From contig CASDXV010000015.1 of NCBI GenBank assembly GCA_949285255.1, positions 1 to 42,354 on the forward strand: a stretch of DNA of 42,354 bases, written 5' to 3'. Position numbers and translations under genes: made by a program. This DNA comes from an uncultured bacterium. Its GTDB lineage: Bacteria > Cyanobacteriota > Vampirovibrionia > Gastranaerophilales > Gastranaerophilaceae. Shown here one piece after another: positions 24,857 through 32,590 of the stretch. The notes beneath the pieces were generated by a model. It was not told the origin of the DNA and ran no database searches. It saw only the letters and a list, made by a program, of their open reading frames with translations. Position 1 is the first letter of the stretch. Each line of letters opens with the position of its first letter.

Positions 24857-25981
24857 CTAAATTATTTGTAGTTCTGCTTGCAGGCTGCCCGACATTCTGA
24901 GTGCCTGAAGTATAGCTATTAAGTCTGTAGGAGTTACCCCTATCGAATTAAGAGCATTTACAAGCTCGCCCAAAGTCGAGTTTGCTTTCATCTCAACCAA
25001 GCTGCCCTCTTTCTTTTCTATATCAATTTGTGCGTTTGTAACACCTACTGTTTGACCTTGCGGTGAGAAAGGTGCAGGTTGAGATACGTCATTGTATGCT
25101 TGAATTGTAACGGTAATACCGCCGTGGGCTACTGCTGCAGGCATAAGTCTGGCGTCCGCTCCTATTACAACAGTGCCTGTTCTCTCGTTTATTATTACTT
25201 TTGCTCTTTCTTGAGGGGCGCTTACTCTTATGTTTTCAAGTATTGAAATAAAAGCAATTCTGTCCGTTAAATATCTCTGAGGGATGCTGACTTTTATACT
25301 GCCGCCGTCAAGTGCAATGGCGTCTGATACGTTTCTTGAAATTATATTTGCAATTTGAGCTGCCATAGTGTAGTCAGCTTGGTCTAAGATTAATGTCAGA
25401 GAGTTTTCATCTCCTATAGCGCTTATGATATCTCTTTCAACAATAGCGCCGCCCGGGATTCTGCCTGTTGTTGTAATTGCCGTTCTTGAACTTGAACCGG
25501 CTGCTTTTGCGCTTGCACCTCCGACTGAGAGCGGGCCTTGTGCCACGGCTACAATTTCTCCGTTTGGAGCTCTCAGTTGAGTTTGAACAAGAACTCCGCC
25601 CTCAAGGCTTTTGGCGTCTGCCATAGCTGAAACAACAACATCTACCTTATCGCCGTTTTTTGCAAAAGGAGGAATGGTGGCGGTGACAATAACAGCGGCG
25701 GAAGCACCTTTTTGAATGTAGTTTGATTGGTCAATTACAGTGCCTAAATTTTGCAGTAAGAGCTGGTTTGTCATTTGTGTGTGACGAGAGTTGTCACCTG
25801 TGTTTTGTAAACCTACAACAAGACCGTAACCTACAACTTGGTTTTCTCTAACACCTTTGATGTGGGTTATATCTTTAATTCTTACGCTCTGTCCGCTTAT
25901 TGCGCTTGCAATTCCCGTTTGGAATAGGCATATCGCAAGTATTAATGCTGTCAGAATAATTTTTTTAAACACTGTTGTCAT
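24857..25981 (-). CDS. flgI: Flagellar P-ring protein FlgI
   Basis: FlgI forms the P ring around the rod in the peptidoglycan layer. The 374-aa protein has a signal peptide (cleavage near AICLFQTGIASA), then RIKDITHIKGVRENQVVGYG, LVVGLQNTGDNS, GALRLM-like SAMADAKSLEGGVLVQTQL and GTVVIGADARLMPAAVAHGG. The end has STLGELVNALNSIGVTPTDL and LQALRMSGSLQAELQII, as in the family. The presence of FlgI and FlgH shows the cell has both a wall and an outer membrane. Confidence 0.97.
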   Translation of the reverse strand: MTTVFKKIILTALILAICLFQTGIASAISGQSVRIKDITHIKGVRENQVVGYGLVVGLQNTGDNSRHTQMTNQLLLQNLGTVIDQSNYIQKGASAAVIVTATIPPFAKNGDKVDVVVSAMADAKSLEGGVLVQTQLRAPNGEIVAVAQGPLSVGGASAKAAGSSSRTAITTTGRIPGGAIVERDIISAIGDENSLTLILDQADYTMAAQIANIISRNVSDAIALDGGSIKVSIPQRYLTDRIAFISILENIRVSAPQERAKVIINERTGTVVIGADARLMPAAVAHGGITVTIQAYNDVSQPAPFSPQGQTVGVTNAQIDIEKKEGSLVEMKANSTLGELVNALNSIGVTPTDLIAILQALRMSGSLQAELQII

Positions 25982-25992
25982 CCTTTTTAAAA

Positions 25993-26607
25993 TTAGAATA
26001 TATATCTCATGAAACGATAGAGTATACCTTCGTTTTGACCTCTTGATACCGTTCCTGCTCCGCTCATTGCAAATTGCAGGTTGGCAACTTGAGTTGAGCT
26101 TATTTCACCCTGCTGGTCAATCCATCTTGGGTCAACAACCCCTGATACCAGAAGGTCTACACGCTCGTTTGCGTTAACAAGGGTCTTTTTGCCCTGTACA
26201 AGAAGGTTTCCGTTGGGTAAAAGTTGTATAACCTGTACTGCAACCCTGTCTTGTATTCCAAGGCGTCTTTGAGTGCTTGTGCTGCCTGAAACGGAGATTG
26301 TTCCGTTTGTATTGTTAAGAGCACCCTTTAGATTTGTTTTAAATATTGTATTTAGCGCACCTGTCAGGTTTTCAAGAATGCTTGAGGTTTTCTCTGTTTC
26401 ATAAACGCCTGAATCCGTAAGCGTGGGTACTTCATCGATTACAATTGTCACAAGGTCTCCGACATTTCTTGCCCTTACTGAACTATAAAGAGGTCTTGGC
26501 TCAATAAAGCTTGATTGAGTTGCATTCAGCGAAAAAAGACTCTCAGCATTTGCCTGTGGGAGCAAAAATGTCATTAAACATATTGTGAGTGCTAACTTTT
26601 TTATCAT
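25993..26607 (-). CDS. flgH: Flagellar L-ring protein FlgH, apparently not a lipoprotein
   Basis: FlgH forms the L ring in the outer membrane. The 204-aa protein matches in PLYSSVRARNVGDLVTIVIDE, in the NGNLLVQGKKTLVNANE region and in VSGVVDPRWIDQQGEISSTQ with VANLQFAMSGAG. Its N-terminus is a signal peptide cleaved near QANA-ES. There is no Cys at the cleavage site; the only nearby Cys is residue 10 inside the hydrophobic core (LTIC). Most FlgH are lipoproteins with an N-terminal Cys, so anchoring may differ here. Confidence 0.93.
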   Translation of the reverse strand: MIKKLALTICLMTFLLPQANAESLFSLNATQSSFIEPRPLYSSVRARNVGDLVTIVIDEVPTLTDSGVYETEKTSSILENLTGALNTIFKTNLKGALNNTNGTISVSGSTSTQRRLGIQDRVAVQVIQLLPNGNLLVQGKKTLVNANERVDLLVSGVVDPRWIDQQGEISSTQVANLQFAMSGAGTVSRGQNEGILYRFMRYIF

Positions 26608-26619
26608 CCTTTTATCCTT

Positions 26620-27342
26620 TTAGATTTTCACGGTCACTTCGTTTTTGTTGCTTACTGTTGCTTGATAGATTTTATTGTATTTTAGGCTTTTAACCTGTAT
26701 GTTATCCCCTATACTCCCTTCTTTAAGGGCTTTTCCGTCGACTGTTATTTTTAGATTGTCATTTGATTTAAAAATAATGTTTATTGTCGAATCTTTAAGT
26801 ACATCGGGTTTTGATTTTACGTAGTTTTTTAAGATTGGAGAACCTTTTGGAACATTTCTTGTCGCTACAAGCTCTCTTTTTGGGTATTTATCAATTGTTT
26901 GTCCCAAGTATTGTCCGATTTGCATTTTTTGAACACTTGAGTTAGAAACGCTTATTGCCTGTTCTCTAACGATAGGGTTTGTTGCGCATAAGACTTCTTT
27001 GTATACAAGGGTATTAACGCTTATAGGGAAAGACTTTATAAAGGTTTTTCCGTCATATATGCTTACTCTTTTTATGTCACGGCTTAAAAAACCGTTTGTA
27101 TTTGATTCTACTTTAATTTCAACCTTGTCTTTTGCAGTTATTTCTCCTTGAGGCATATTTAAAATTCTTACCTTAATTTCACCTCCGCCTAAGCTGTCAA
27201 CTTGTTTTTGGGCTTGTTTTGTTATTTTCTCAATTATTGCAGCCCTAAATTCTTCTTCACTTAGGGTTTGCGCGCTGCAAACCGTGCATATCAGAAGCAG
27301 AGAAAAAAGTACTGTTAAGATTTTAGTTAGTTTGTTTTTCAT
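26620..27342 (-). CDS. flgA: Flagellar P-ring assembly chaperone FlgA
   Basis: FlgA is a periplasmic chaperone for P-ring (FlgI) assembly. The 240-aa protein has a signal peptide (LFSLLLICTVCSA) and the SAF domain near the C-terminus: ATRNVPKGSPILKNYVKSKP, then STINIIFKSNDNLKITVDGK and NIQVKSLKYNKIYQATVSN. Its place between flgG and flgH agrees. It is two bases after flgG and 12 bases before flgH. Confidence 0.9.
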   Translation of the reverse strand: MKNKLTKILTVLFSLLLICTVCSAQTLSEEEFRAAIIEKITKQAQKQVDSLGGGEIKVRILNMPQGEITAKDKVEIKVESNTNGFLSRDIKRVSIYDGKTFIKSFPISVNTLVYKEVLCATNPIVREQAISVSNSSVQKMQIGQYLGQTIDKYPKRELVATRNVPKGSPILKNYVKSKPDVLKDSTINIIFKSNDNLKITVDGKALKEGSIGDNIQVKSLKYNKIYQATVSNKNEVTVKI

Positions 27343-27344
27343 TT

Positions 27345-28130
27345 TTATTGAAGATTATTTGTTACCTGTAAAATATTTGAAGCTGAAGTAATGATTTTTG
27401 AATTAGATTCAAAAGCGCGTTCTGCTTTAATTAGAGCAATCATTTCTTCTACCGTTTGTACGTTTGAACCCTCAACAAAGTATTGTTGAATTGTTCCGTA
27501 TCCGTCTTGTCCTGCAATACCCGGTACAGGTACGCCTGAAGCGGGTGTTTCAAGGTAGAGGTTGTGTCCTGCCGCTGCAAGTCCTGAGTTGTTTTGGAAT
27601 TTTACGATTTGTAACTGTCCTACCTGAGTTTGCTCGATTTGGTTGCCGACTTTAACAGATACCATACCTTGAGGAGTGATTGTAATTTCTTTTGTGTTTT
27701 GAGGAATTTGAATAGGAGGCATAAGTTGATAACCATCTGTTGTGGTCAGTGTTCCGTTAGCATCCATTTTAAAAGAGCCGTCACGGGTGTAGGCTATTGT
27801 ACCGTCATCAAGAGTAATTTGAAAAAATCCATCCCCCTCAATTGCAACATCCAGGTTTCTGCCTGTTGATTGCATAATACCTGTAGTAAAAATTCTTGAT
27901 GTAGCGGCTGTTTTTACACCAAGACCTATTTCAACACCGACAGGCTGGTATGTGCCCTGTCCCATTTGAGCACCTGCGGCGCGCTCTGTTTGATAGATTA
28001 AATCCTGAAATTCTGCACGCACTTTTTTGTAACCGTAAGTGTTGACGTTTGCCATGTTGTTGGCTATAACATCAAGATTGGTTTGTTGTGCAATCATACC
28101 TGTTGCTGCTGTGTGTAGTGATCTTAGCAT
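27345..28130 (-). CDS. flgG: Flagellar distal rod protein FlgG
   Basis: FlgG builds the distal rod. The 261-aa length matches the family. Signatures: MLRSLHTAATGMIAQQTNLD with VIANNMANVNTYGYKKVRAE at the N-terminus, GDGFFQITLDDGTIAYTRDG in the middle, and SNVQTVEEMIALIKAERAFE with KIITSASNILQVTNNL at the C-terminus. It follows flgF by 18 bases. Confidence 0.97.
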   Translation of the reverse strand: MLRSLHTAATGMIAQQTNLDVIANNMANVNTYGYKKVRAEFQDLIYQTERAAGAQMGQGTYQPVGVEIGLGVKTAATSRIFTTGIMQSTGRNLDVAIEGDGFFQITLDDGTIAYTRDGSFKMDANGTLTTTDGYQLMPPIQIPQNTKEITITPQGMVSVKVGNQIEQTQVGQLQIVKFQNNSGLAAAGHNLYLETPASGVPVPGIAGQDGYGTIQQYFVEGSNVQTVEEMIALIKAERAFESNSKIITSASNILQVTNNLQ

Positions 28131-28148
28131 TTTATTTCCTCAAATTCC

Positions 28149-29024
28149 TTATCCTCTTATAACTCCCAAATCAATTGCTTTTGATACGGTGTCGCCTTGT
28201 GTTTTAACTATCTTTGCCATCGCTTCATATGAGCGGGTGACTGTAATTGTATTTATCATTTCATAAATAGTATTTGTATTTGAACTTTCAAGAAATCCCT
28301 GTTGTAGCGCTGCCCTGTTGTTGTTCTGATACATTCCGGCGTCTACTCCCTCGGGTTGTACAAATTTCCCTTCGCCCTGAGCTGAGATTTTTGTTTTATC
28401 TGTAAAATCAACGATTTGTATCTGCTGCAGAGTTCTCGGGTTGTCGGGGTTTGTAATTTGAATAACCCCTCTTTCTCCTATATCAATATCTTTAAGAGAA
28501 TCTATTCTGTTGTTTGGATTGTTTTCTTCATCTTCAGGATTAAGGACTATTCTTATTCTTCTGTTTCTGGTGTCCATAACCCAGTCACCCTCTTTTGTAA
28601 CAAGGTAATAATCATCGGTTAATTGAAAATTACCGGCGCGGGTGTAGTAGTAATCTGCTTCGTTGTATTGAACATTATCAGGAACTTCCTGATGTCTGAT
28701 TTTAAAGAAACCGTCCCCTTGAATACCTACATCAAGCTTGTTACCTGTTGTTATAAGCCCGCCTTGAGAAAAGTCTATATATGTTCTATCAGCTGCGTTT
28801 CCAAGGCTAAGGTAGCCCACTTTCATAAATTGTGTATCTTTTGGGTTGTTTGTTATTGGAATTTGTTTTACTTCAACTTGCGCGTCCATAAGGTTTTTAA
28901 AAGTTATATTTGTCTTTTTAAAACCTACGGTATTTACGTTAGCAAGGTTGTTTGCGTTAACATCTTCTTGCTTTAGAAGTGACATCATGCCTTTTGTAGC
29001 GGATTCAAGCCCTCTTGTTATCAT
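28149..29024 (-). CDS. flgF: Flagellar proximal rod protein FlgF
   Basis: FlgF is a proximal rod subunit. The 291-aa protein has the axial-protein start MITRGLESATKGMMSLLKQE with NANNLANVNTVGFKKTNITF, a central GDGFFKIRHQEV and YTRAGNFQLTDDYYLVT, and the C-terminal NTIYEMINTITVTRSYEAMA. It is longer than E. coli FlgF (251 aa), with an inserted charged segment around DEENNPNNRIDSLKDI. The start overlaps the transglycosylase stop by four bases (ATGA), with AAGGAGG upstream. Confidence 0.93.
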   Translation of the reverse strand: MITRGLESATKGMMSLLKQEDVNANNLANVNTVGFKKTNITFKNLMDAQVEVKQIPITNNPKDTQFMKVGYLSLGNAADRTYIDFSQGGLITTGNKLDVGIQGDGFFKIRHQEVPDNVQYNEADYYYTRAGNFQLTDDYYLVTKEGDWVMDTRNRRIRIVLNPEDEENNPNNRIDSLKDIDIGERGVIQITNPDNPRTLQQIQIVDFTDKTKISAQGEGKFVQPEGVDAGMYQNNNRAALQQGFLESSNTNTIYEMINTITVTRSYEAMAKIVKTQGDTVSKAIDLGVIRG

Positions 29025-29617
29025 ATTTTTCCTCCTTTCATAGCTTCATAGGAGGATAAAATATTTTTAACATAGTTTTGAGTTTCTCTGTATGGCGGGA
29101 TATCTCCGTATTTTTGAACTGCTGCAGGGCCGGCGTTATACGCGGCAAGTGCGAGTTTAGGGTCGTTGTTAAAACGATTCATCATACTTTTTAAATACCT
29201 TGTGCCGCCGTCAATATTTTGCTCGGGGTCAAAAGCATCAATGACACCAAGCCCTTTTGCGGTTTGAGGCATAAGCTGCATAAGCCCCATAGCGCCGCAT
29301 TTTGATTTAGCGTCAGGGTTAAAGCCTGATTCTTGTTTAACTACGGCCTTTATAAAATCAGGGTCGAGGTTGTTTTTTTGAGCGTATTTATTTATTAAAT
29401 TTTCTATGTCTTCTCTTGAATTTTTAAATGTAGTTTTCTCAACCGTTTCTTTTTTCTCGCCCATTTTTTCATCAAGAATGGCTTTAAACTCTTTTGCAGC
29501 AGATTTATCGGGCACAGAAATACTATCATCCGTACCTAAAATGCGGTTGAAATTATTTTCAATCGAACTTAACCTTCTTAAAGTCAAGTCAAGACCTGTT
29601 ATTAAGCCCTCACTCAT
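29021..29617 (-). CDS. Lytic transglycosylase (SLT domain), flagellar operon leader
   Basis: A peptidoglycan lytic transglycosylase of 198 aa. The SLT domain (about residues 72-195) has the catalytic Glu at E96 in VVKQESGFNP, then GAMGLMQLMPQTAKGLGV, NIDGGTRYLKSMMNRF and LALAAYNAGPAAVQKYGDIP. The first 70 residues are helical and lack a signal peptide. As FlgJ also lacks one and travels through the flagellar export gate, the same route is likely here. It heads the operon, and it probably replaces the missing muramidase half of FlgJ to let the rod pass the wall. Confidence 0.9.
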   Translation of the reverse strand: MSEGLITGLDLTLRRLSSIENNFNRILGTDDSISVPDKSAAKEFKAILDEKMGEKKETVEKTTFKNSREDIENLINKYAQKNNLDPDFIKAVVKQESGFNPDAKSKCGAMGLMQLMPQTAKGLGVIDAFDPEQNIDGGTRYLKSMMNRFNNDPKLALAAYNAGPAAVQKYGDIPPYRETQNYVKNILSSYEAMKGGKI

Positions 29618-29640
29618 TTTATATAAACCTACCTCTTACC

Positions 29641-29664
29641 ATTTTATAAGTGTTAAATCACTTA
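29641..29664 (-). promoter_or_regulatory. Flagellar operon promoter with overlapping palindrome
   Basis: On the minus strand a TATAAAAT -10 region (29641-29648) lies 24 bases before the transglycosylase start. TAAGTG-N6-CACTTA, an exact inverted repeat (29647-29664), overlaps its upstream edge, and TTGTAA sits as a -35 with a short 15-base gap. This is a likely repressor or activator site. Confidence 0.5.
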
Positions 29665-29765
29665 CAATATAAATATACCCTCACTCTATTTGTGTTCTCA
29701 TCAATCATACGGTGTAATTTTTTCTAAAAATTAAATCTTTAGATTGATTTTTTATTATTTATAAA

Positions 29766-29791
29766 AAAATCGGCTTTTTTGAGCCGATTTT
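29766..29791 (-). terminator. Terminator of the 80-aa gene
   Basis: AAAATCGGCT (29766-29775) pairs with AGCCGATTTT (29782-29791), and a T run follows on the minus side. It overlaps the stop codon of the 80-aa gene. Confidence 0.82.
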
Positions 29792-30032
29792 ATTCAAAAA
29801 CTTTAGATATAAAACAAATCGCATCCAAGAATGTTTCTTTTACAAATTCCTTTGCAAGTTTATCCAGCGGTTTATTATCAATATGTTCAAAAGCAAGGTT
29901 AATAGGGTCTTTTGTTCTTCTAAACGATGGTACAATACTTCTTGAATCCATATAATCAAGTTTTGATTTGAGGTCTTTTGTGTCTTTAAATATACAAACT
30001 TGTTCTTCTACATCAAATATGGTTGCACTCAT
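29790..30032 (-). CDS. Small protein of unknown function
   Basis: An 80-aa protein, mildly acidic, without a signal peptide. It begins MSATIFDVEEQVCIF and ends in a helical LAKEFVKETFLDAICFISKV. An AGAGGAAAA ribosome site precedes its ATG. It lies just upstream of the flagellar operon but ends in its own terminator, so it is a separate transcript. I recognise no family. Confidence 0.6.
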   Translation of the reverse strand: MSATIFDVEEQVCIFKDTKDLKSKLDYMDSRSIVPSFRRTKDPINLAFEHIDNKPLDKLAKEFVKETFLDAICFISKVFE

Positions 30033-30147
30033 CTTTTTTCCTCTTATTAAGTATATCGTATTTATATAAAAAATATATTCTTAAAAAAATTGCCTTTTTG
30101 AAAAAAATTTGGTTAAATTTTGTTAACAAATAAAAATATTTTATTTA

Positions 30148-30162
30148 ATTACCTTGGGTAAT
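30148..30162. promoter_or_regulatory. ATTACC-TTG-GGTAAT palindrome upstream of 478-aa gene
   Basis: An exact 6-bp inverted repeat with a 3-base spacer lies 65 bases before the ATG at 30227. A related TTACCC/GGGTAA repeat, also followed by ATG, lies upstream of the response-regulator gene (13257-13272). The rest of 30033-30226 is AT-rich with only a weak promoter-like TATAAA at 30209-30214. Confidence 0.35.
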
Positions 30163-30226
30163 GGCAAATTTTTTTATTTTCATGTTTTATGTTTGTAGTG
30201 TTGTTTAGTATAAACAGGGTTAGTAA

Positions 30227-31663
30227 ATGAAAGTAAGTGCAATTAGTGGCGGATATAATTCTCTAAGCTTCGGCAGGGCTCTAAAGCCAGATGAGATGGA
30301 GCAGGCATATGAGAGTGCTAAAAATGTTAGAGTGTTAATGGGGTTTAAAGAAGGCAAGGGGGTTTTATATATTCCATCAGAAAAAATACCCGAGCCTACA
30401 GCTGAAAACTCTGCAAAAGAAAGTATAAGCCGATTTTTTGAAATGGCAAAAAAACTTTTCGGCATAAATACAGTTGAAATTTCTCCTGAAGTTACAGGGG
30501 GCAATAAGTCCGTAGTTGATGAAGCACTTAGTACTCAAGGAATTAAAAGAGTTGCAAAATTTGATTTTCAAACAGAAAACCTTGAAGAAGCAATTGAAAA
30601 TGCTGCAAAAACTTATGACGGTCTTAGGGTGGTTAATCCTCATCAGTATTCTGAAGAACAGCTAAATCTGTTTGCTGAGATTTTTCAAAAAGTTAAGGGT
30701 GAGTCTTTTGACCCTAAACTTCTTATGTTTCAGGTAGATGACGCAGGAGGTGTATATGATTGGGATGCAGGCAAAGTTTTTGGAAAATTTCAGGGTAAAA
30801 ATATAATAGGTTCAAGTAACTACATTAACGATAACGGTGGTAACTTATGGGGCTCTACAAGTTTTTATACCGATAGGATGCATTTGCCTCAGGGTGATTT
30901 TACCCATGGTGTAAGAAAAGCAGGAGAGCCATCTTTAGCTCAGCAAATAAAAGACCTTGGTCAGGTAAATCAATCAATACATCTTATAGAAAAAGATTTA
31001 AGACTTCAGGATGAAGATTTTATTCATCCTGCCAGATACGCGGCTGCAAAGCGTGGTGAAGTTGCTTTATCACAAAACTTTTATAAGCATTTTGATGATT
31101 TAACACCTGAAATTGCAACTGATATAATGGGTTTTGAAAAAGCTTATCAGGAAGCGCTTGAAAAAGGCCTTGGCGATAACTATTTTGACTCTCTTGCAAA
31201 AGCTATGAAAGCTCGCGGTCTAAACGAGGGTGATGGCGCTCAGTTGTATGAGCAAATTTGTAAATACAGAAATGCCCTTTATTCTTCAGGTGAAGATGCG
31301 CCAAAGACTATTAAAGATGCCCTTAAATTAACAGCAGAGCAGATTGAAGCTTCGTATAAAGATACCAAAAACGTAGCTCTGCAAGGTTTTGAGGTAAGAC
31401 AAAGAGATATTCAAATACAACTTGAAGAAGCTGCAAGAAAGAAAGAAGTGGCCGAAGCGTTAGAAAGTCTTAACCCGCTTAATCAGCATTTCTTTGATAA
31501 GGCAATTAATTTTGCAAGAGAAAATAAGAAAGCTCTTATATTCACAGGGGCAATTGCAGCTATAGCTGCTGTTGGCGGCACAATGTATTCTTACGGTAAG
31601 GAAATTGCAACAAAATCTAAAGCCGTAACTCCAAAATCTGAAAGATTAGATAAAAAAGCTTAG
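30227..31663 (+). CDS. Large unknown protein with N-terminal L-S-F-G-R motif
   Basis: A 478-aa protein of unrecognised family. It begins MKVSAISGGYNSLSFGRALK, closely parallel to the MQISKIN...AFGKR leader of the gene at 14163. The body (about residues 80-270) mixes strands and helices, with a compact Asp/Gly-rich block QVDDAGGVYDWDAGKVFGKF. A long charged helical region (about 340-430) leads to one membrane segment (about 446-466: ALIFTGAIAAIAAVGG) and a short basic tail. This suggests a protein anchored by its C-terminus. Its 3' end overlaps the convergent prepilin peptidase gene by 18 bases. Start choice is mildly uncertain because the ribosome site (CAGGG) is weak. Confidence 0.75.
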   Translation: MKVSAISGGYNSLSFGRALKPDEMEQAYESAKNVRVLMGFKEGKGVLYIPSEKIPEPTAENSAKESISRFFEMAKKLFGINTVEISPEVTGGNKSVVDEALSTQGIKRVAKFDFQTENLEEAIENAAKTYDGLRVVNPHQYSEEQLNLFAEIFQKVKGESFDPKLLMFQVDDAGGVYDWDAGKVFGKFQGKNIIGSSNYINDNGGNLWGSTSFYTDRMHLPQGDFTHGVRKAGEPSLAQQIKDLGQVNQSIHLIEKDLRLQDEDFIHPARYAAAKRGEVALSQNFYKHFDDLTPEIATDIMGFEKAYQEALEKGLGDNYFDSLAKAMKARGLNEGDGAQLYEQICKYRNALYSSGEDAPKTIKDALKLTAEQIEASYKDTKNVALQGFEVRQRDIQIQLEEAARKKEVAEALESLNPLNQHFFDKAINFARENKKALIFTGAIAAIAAVGGTMYSYGKEIATKSKAVTPKSERLDKKA

Positions 31664-32590
31664 AATTTTTTGCGAAAAAAATATCATTAAAAAAGCACTA
31701 AATACAAGAGCAGGGCCAAAAGGCATATAACTTAGGTTCTGCTCTTGTTTTTCGGTTTTTATCCCTTTTAATATAATCAACAAACAACACAGAAGAACCA
31801 TACAAATCCCTAAAAGATAAAAAATATAGGAATTTGAATTTGTATTTAAAAATTTTAACGCCGCAATTGAGCAGACAATGACAGCTAACGCCCAGCAGGT
31901 CTTATAGTTTTTGTTTTTTAAATTTTTTATAAAAAGAGCAGGAATGGCAAAAAGTGCCTGAACAACAACACTTATAAAAACAACCAAAATAAGCATTTTA
32001 TACCCGAGCAGTGCCCCGATACCCATAGCAATTAGGGTGTCGCCCTCGCCAAAGGCTCTTGTTTTAAGCGTTAATGTGCCAAAATGCGCCATAATTTCAA
32101 AAATCAAATACCCCGCTGCAAGCCCTAAAAGGCTATCAATTGGGGATAATGAGCCGAGTTTTAAGATATTATACAACACTCCTGTGCCCATTAATATATA
32201 AGTATGCACATCAAGTACAACGCGCTCTTTAAAATCGGTTATACAAATAAGTACAAAAATTGACAGGACGACCCAGATAAACAGGGTTTTTAAACTTAAG
32301 CCAAAATTAAGATAGGTAAATAAATATAAAATAGCATTTGCTGCTTCAACTATAGGATATTGAAGAGAGATTTTTTCCCTGCAAAACTGGCATTTCCCCC
32401 CTAAAAAAAGATAAGAAATAACGGGAATATTTGTGTACCAATTTAGTTTTTTTCCGCATTTCGGGCATTTTGAGGGCGGATATACTATGCTCTCGCCGCT
32501 AAGGCCTCTTAGAGCAACAACATTTAAAAAGCTTCCTATACAAAGTCCGATAAGCGCGCTAAATATAGCATAGAGGGTATTAACGCTCAT
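31646..32590 (-). CDS. pilD: Type IV prepilin peptidase (A24 family)
   Basis: A membrane aspartic peptidase that cuts and N-methylates type IV prepilins and pseudopilins. The 314-aa protein has about eight membrane helices. The N-terminal domain has PPSKCPKCGKKLNWYTNIPV and GGKCQFCREKISLQYPIVE, with two CxxC pairs for zinc. The catalytic aspartates are in CITDFKERVVLD and FGEGDTLIAMG. It begins inside the end of the sigma gene (11-base overlap), so the two are coupled. No pilin or pilus genes are in the window, so its substrates lie elsewhere. Confidence 0.93.
   Translation of the reverse strand: MSVNTLYAIFSALIGLCIGSFLNVVALRGLSGESIVYPPSKCPKCGKKLNWYTNIPVISYLFLGGKCQFCREKISLQYPIVEAANAILYLFTYLNFGLSLKTLFIWVVLSIFVLICITDFKERVVLDVHTYILMGTGVLYNILKLGSLSPIDSLLGLAAGYLIFEIMAHFGTLTLKTRAFGEGDTLIAMGIGALLGYKMLILVVFISVVVQALFAIPALFIKNLKNKNYKTCWALAVIVCSIAALKFLNTNSNSYIFYLLGICMVLLCCLLIILKGIKTEKQEQNLSYMPFGPALVFSAFLMIFFSQKILSFFI

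Noticed and set aside
28623-28976. Plus-strand 117-aa frame
   Set aside because: Antisense to flgF, with no independent support.
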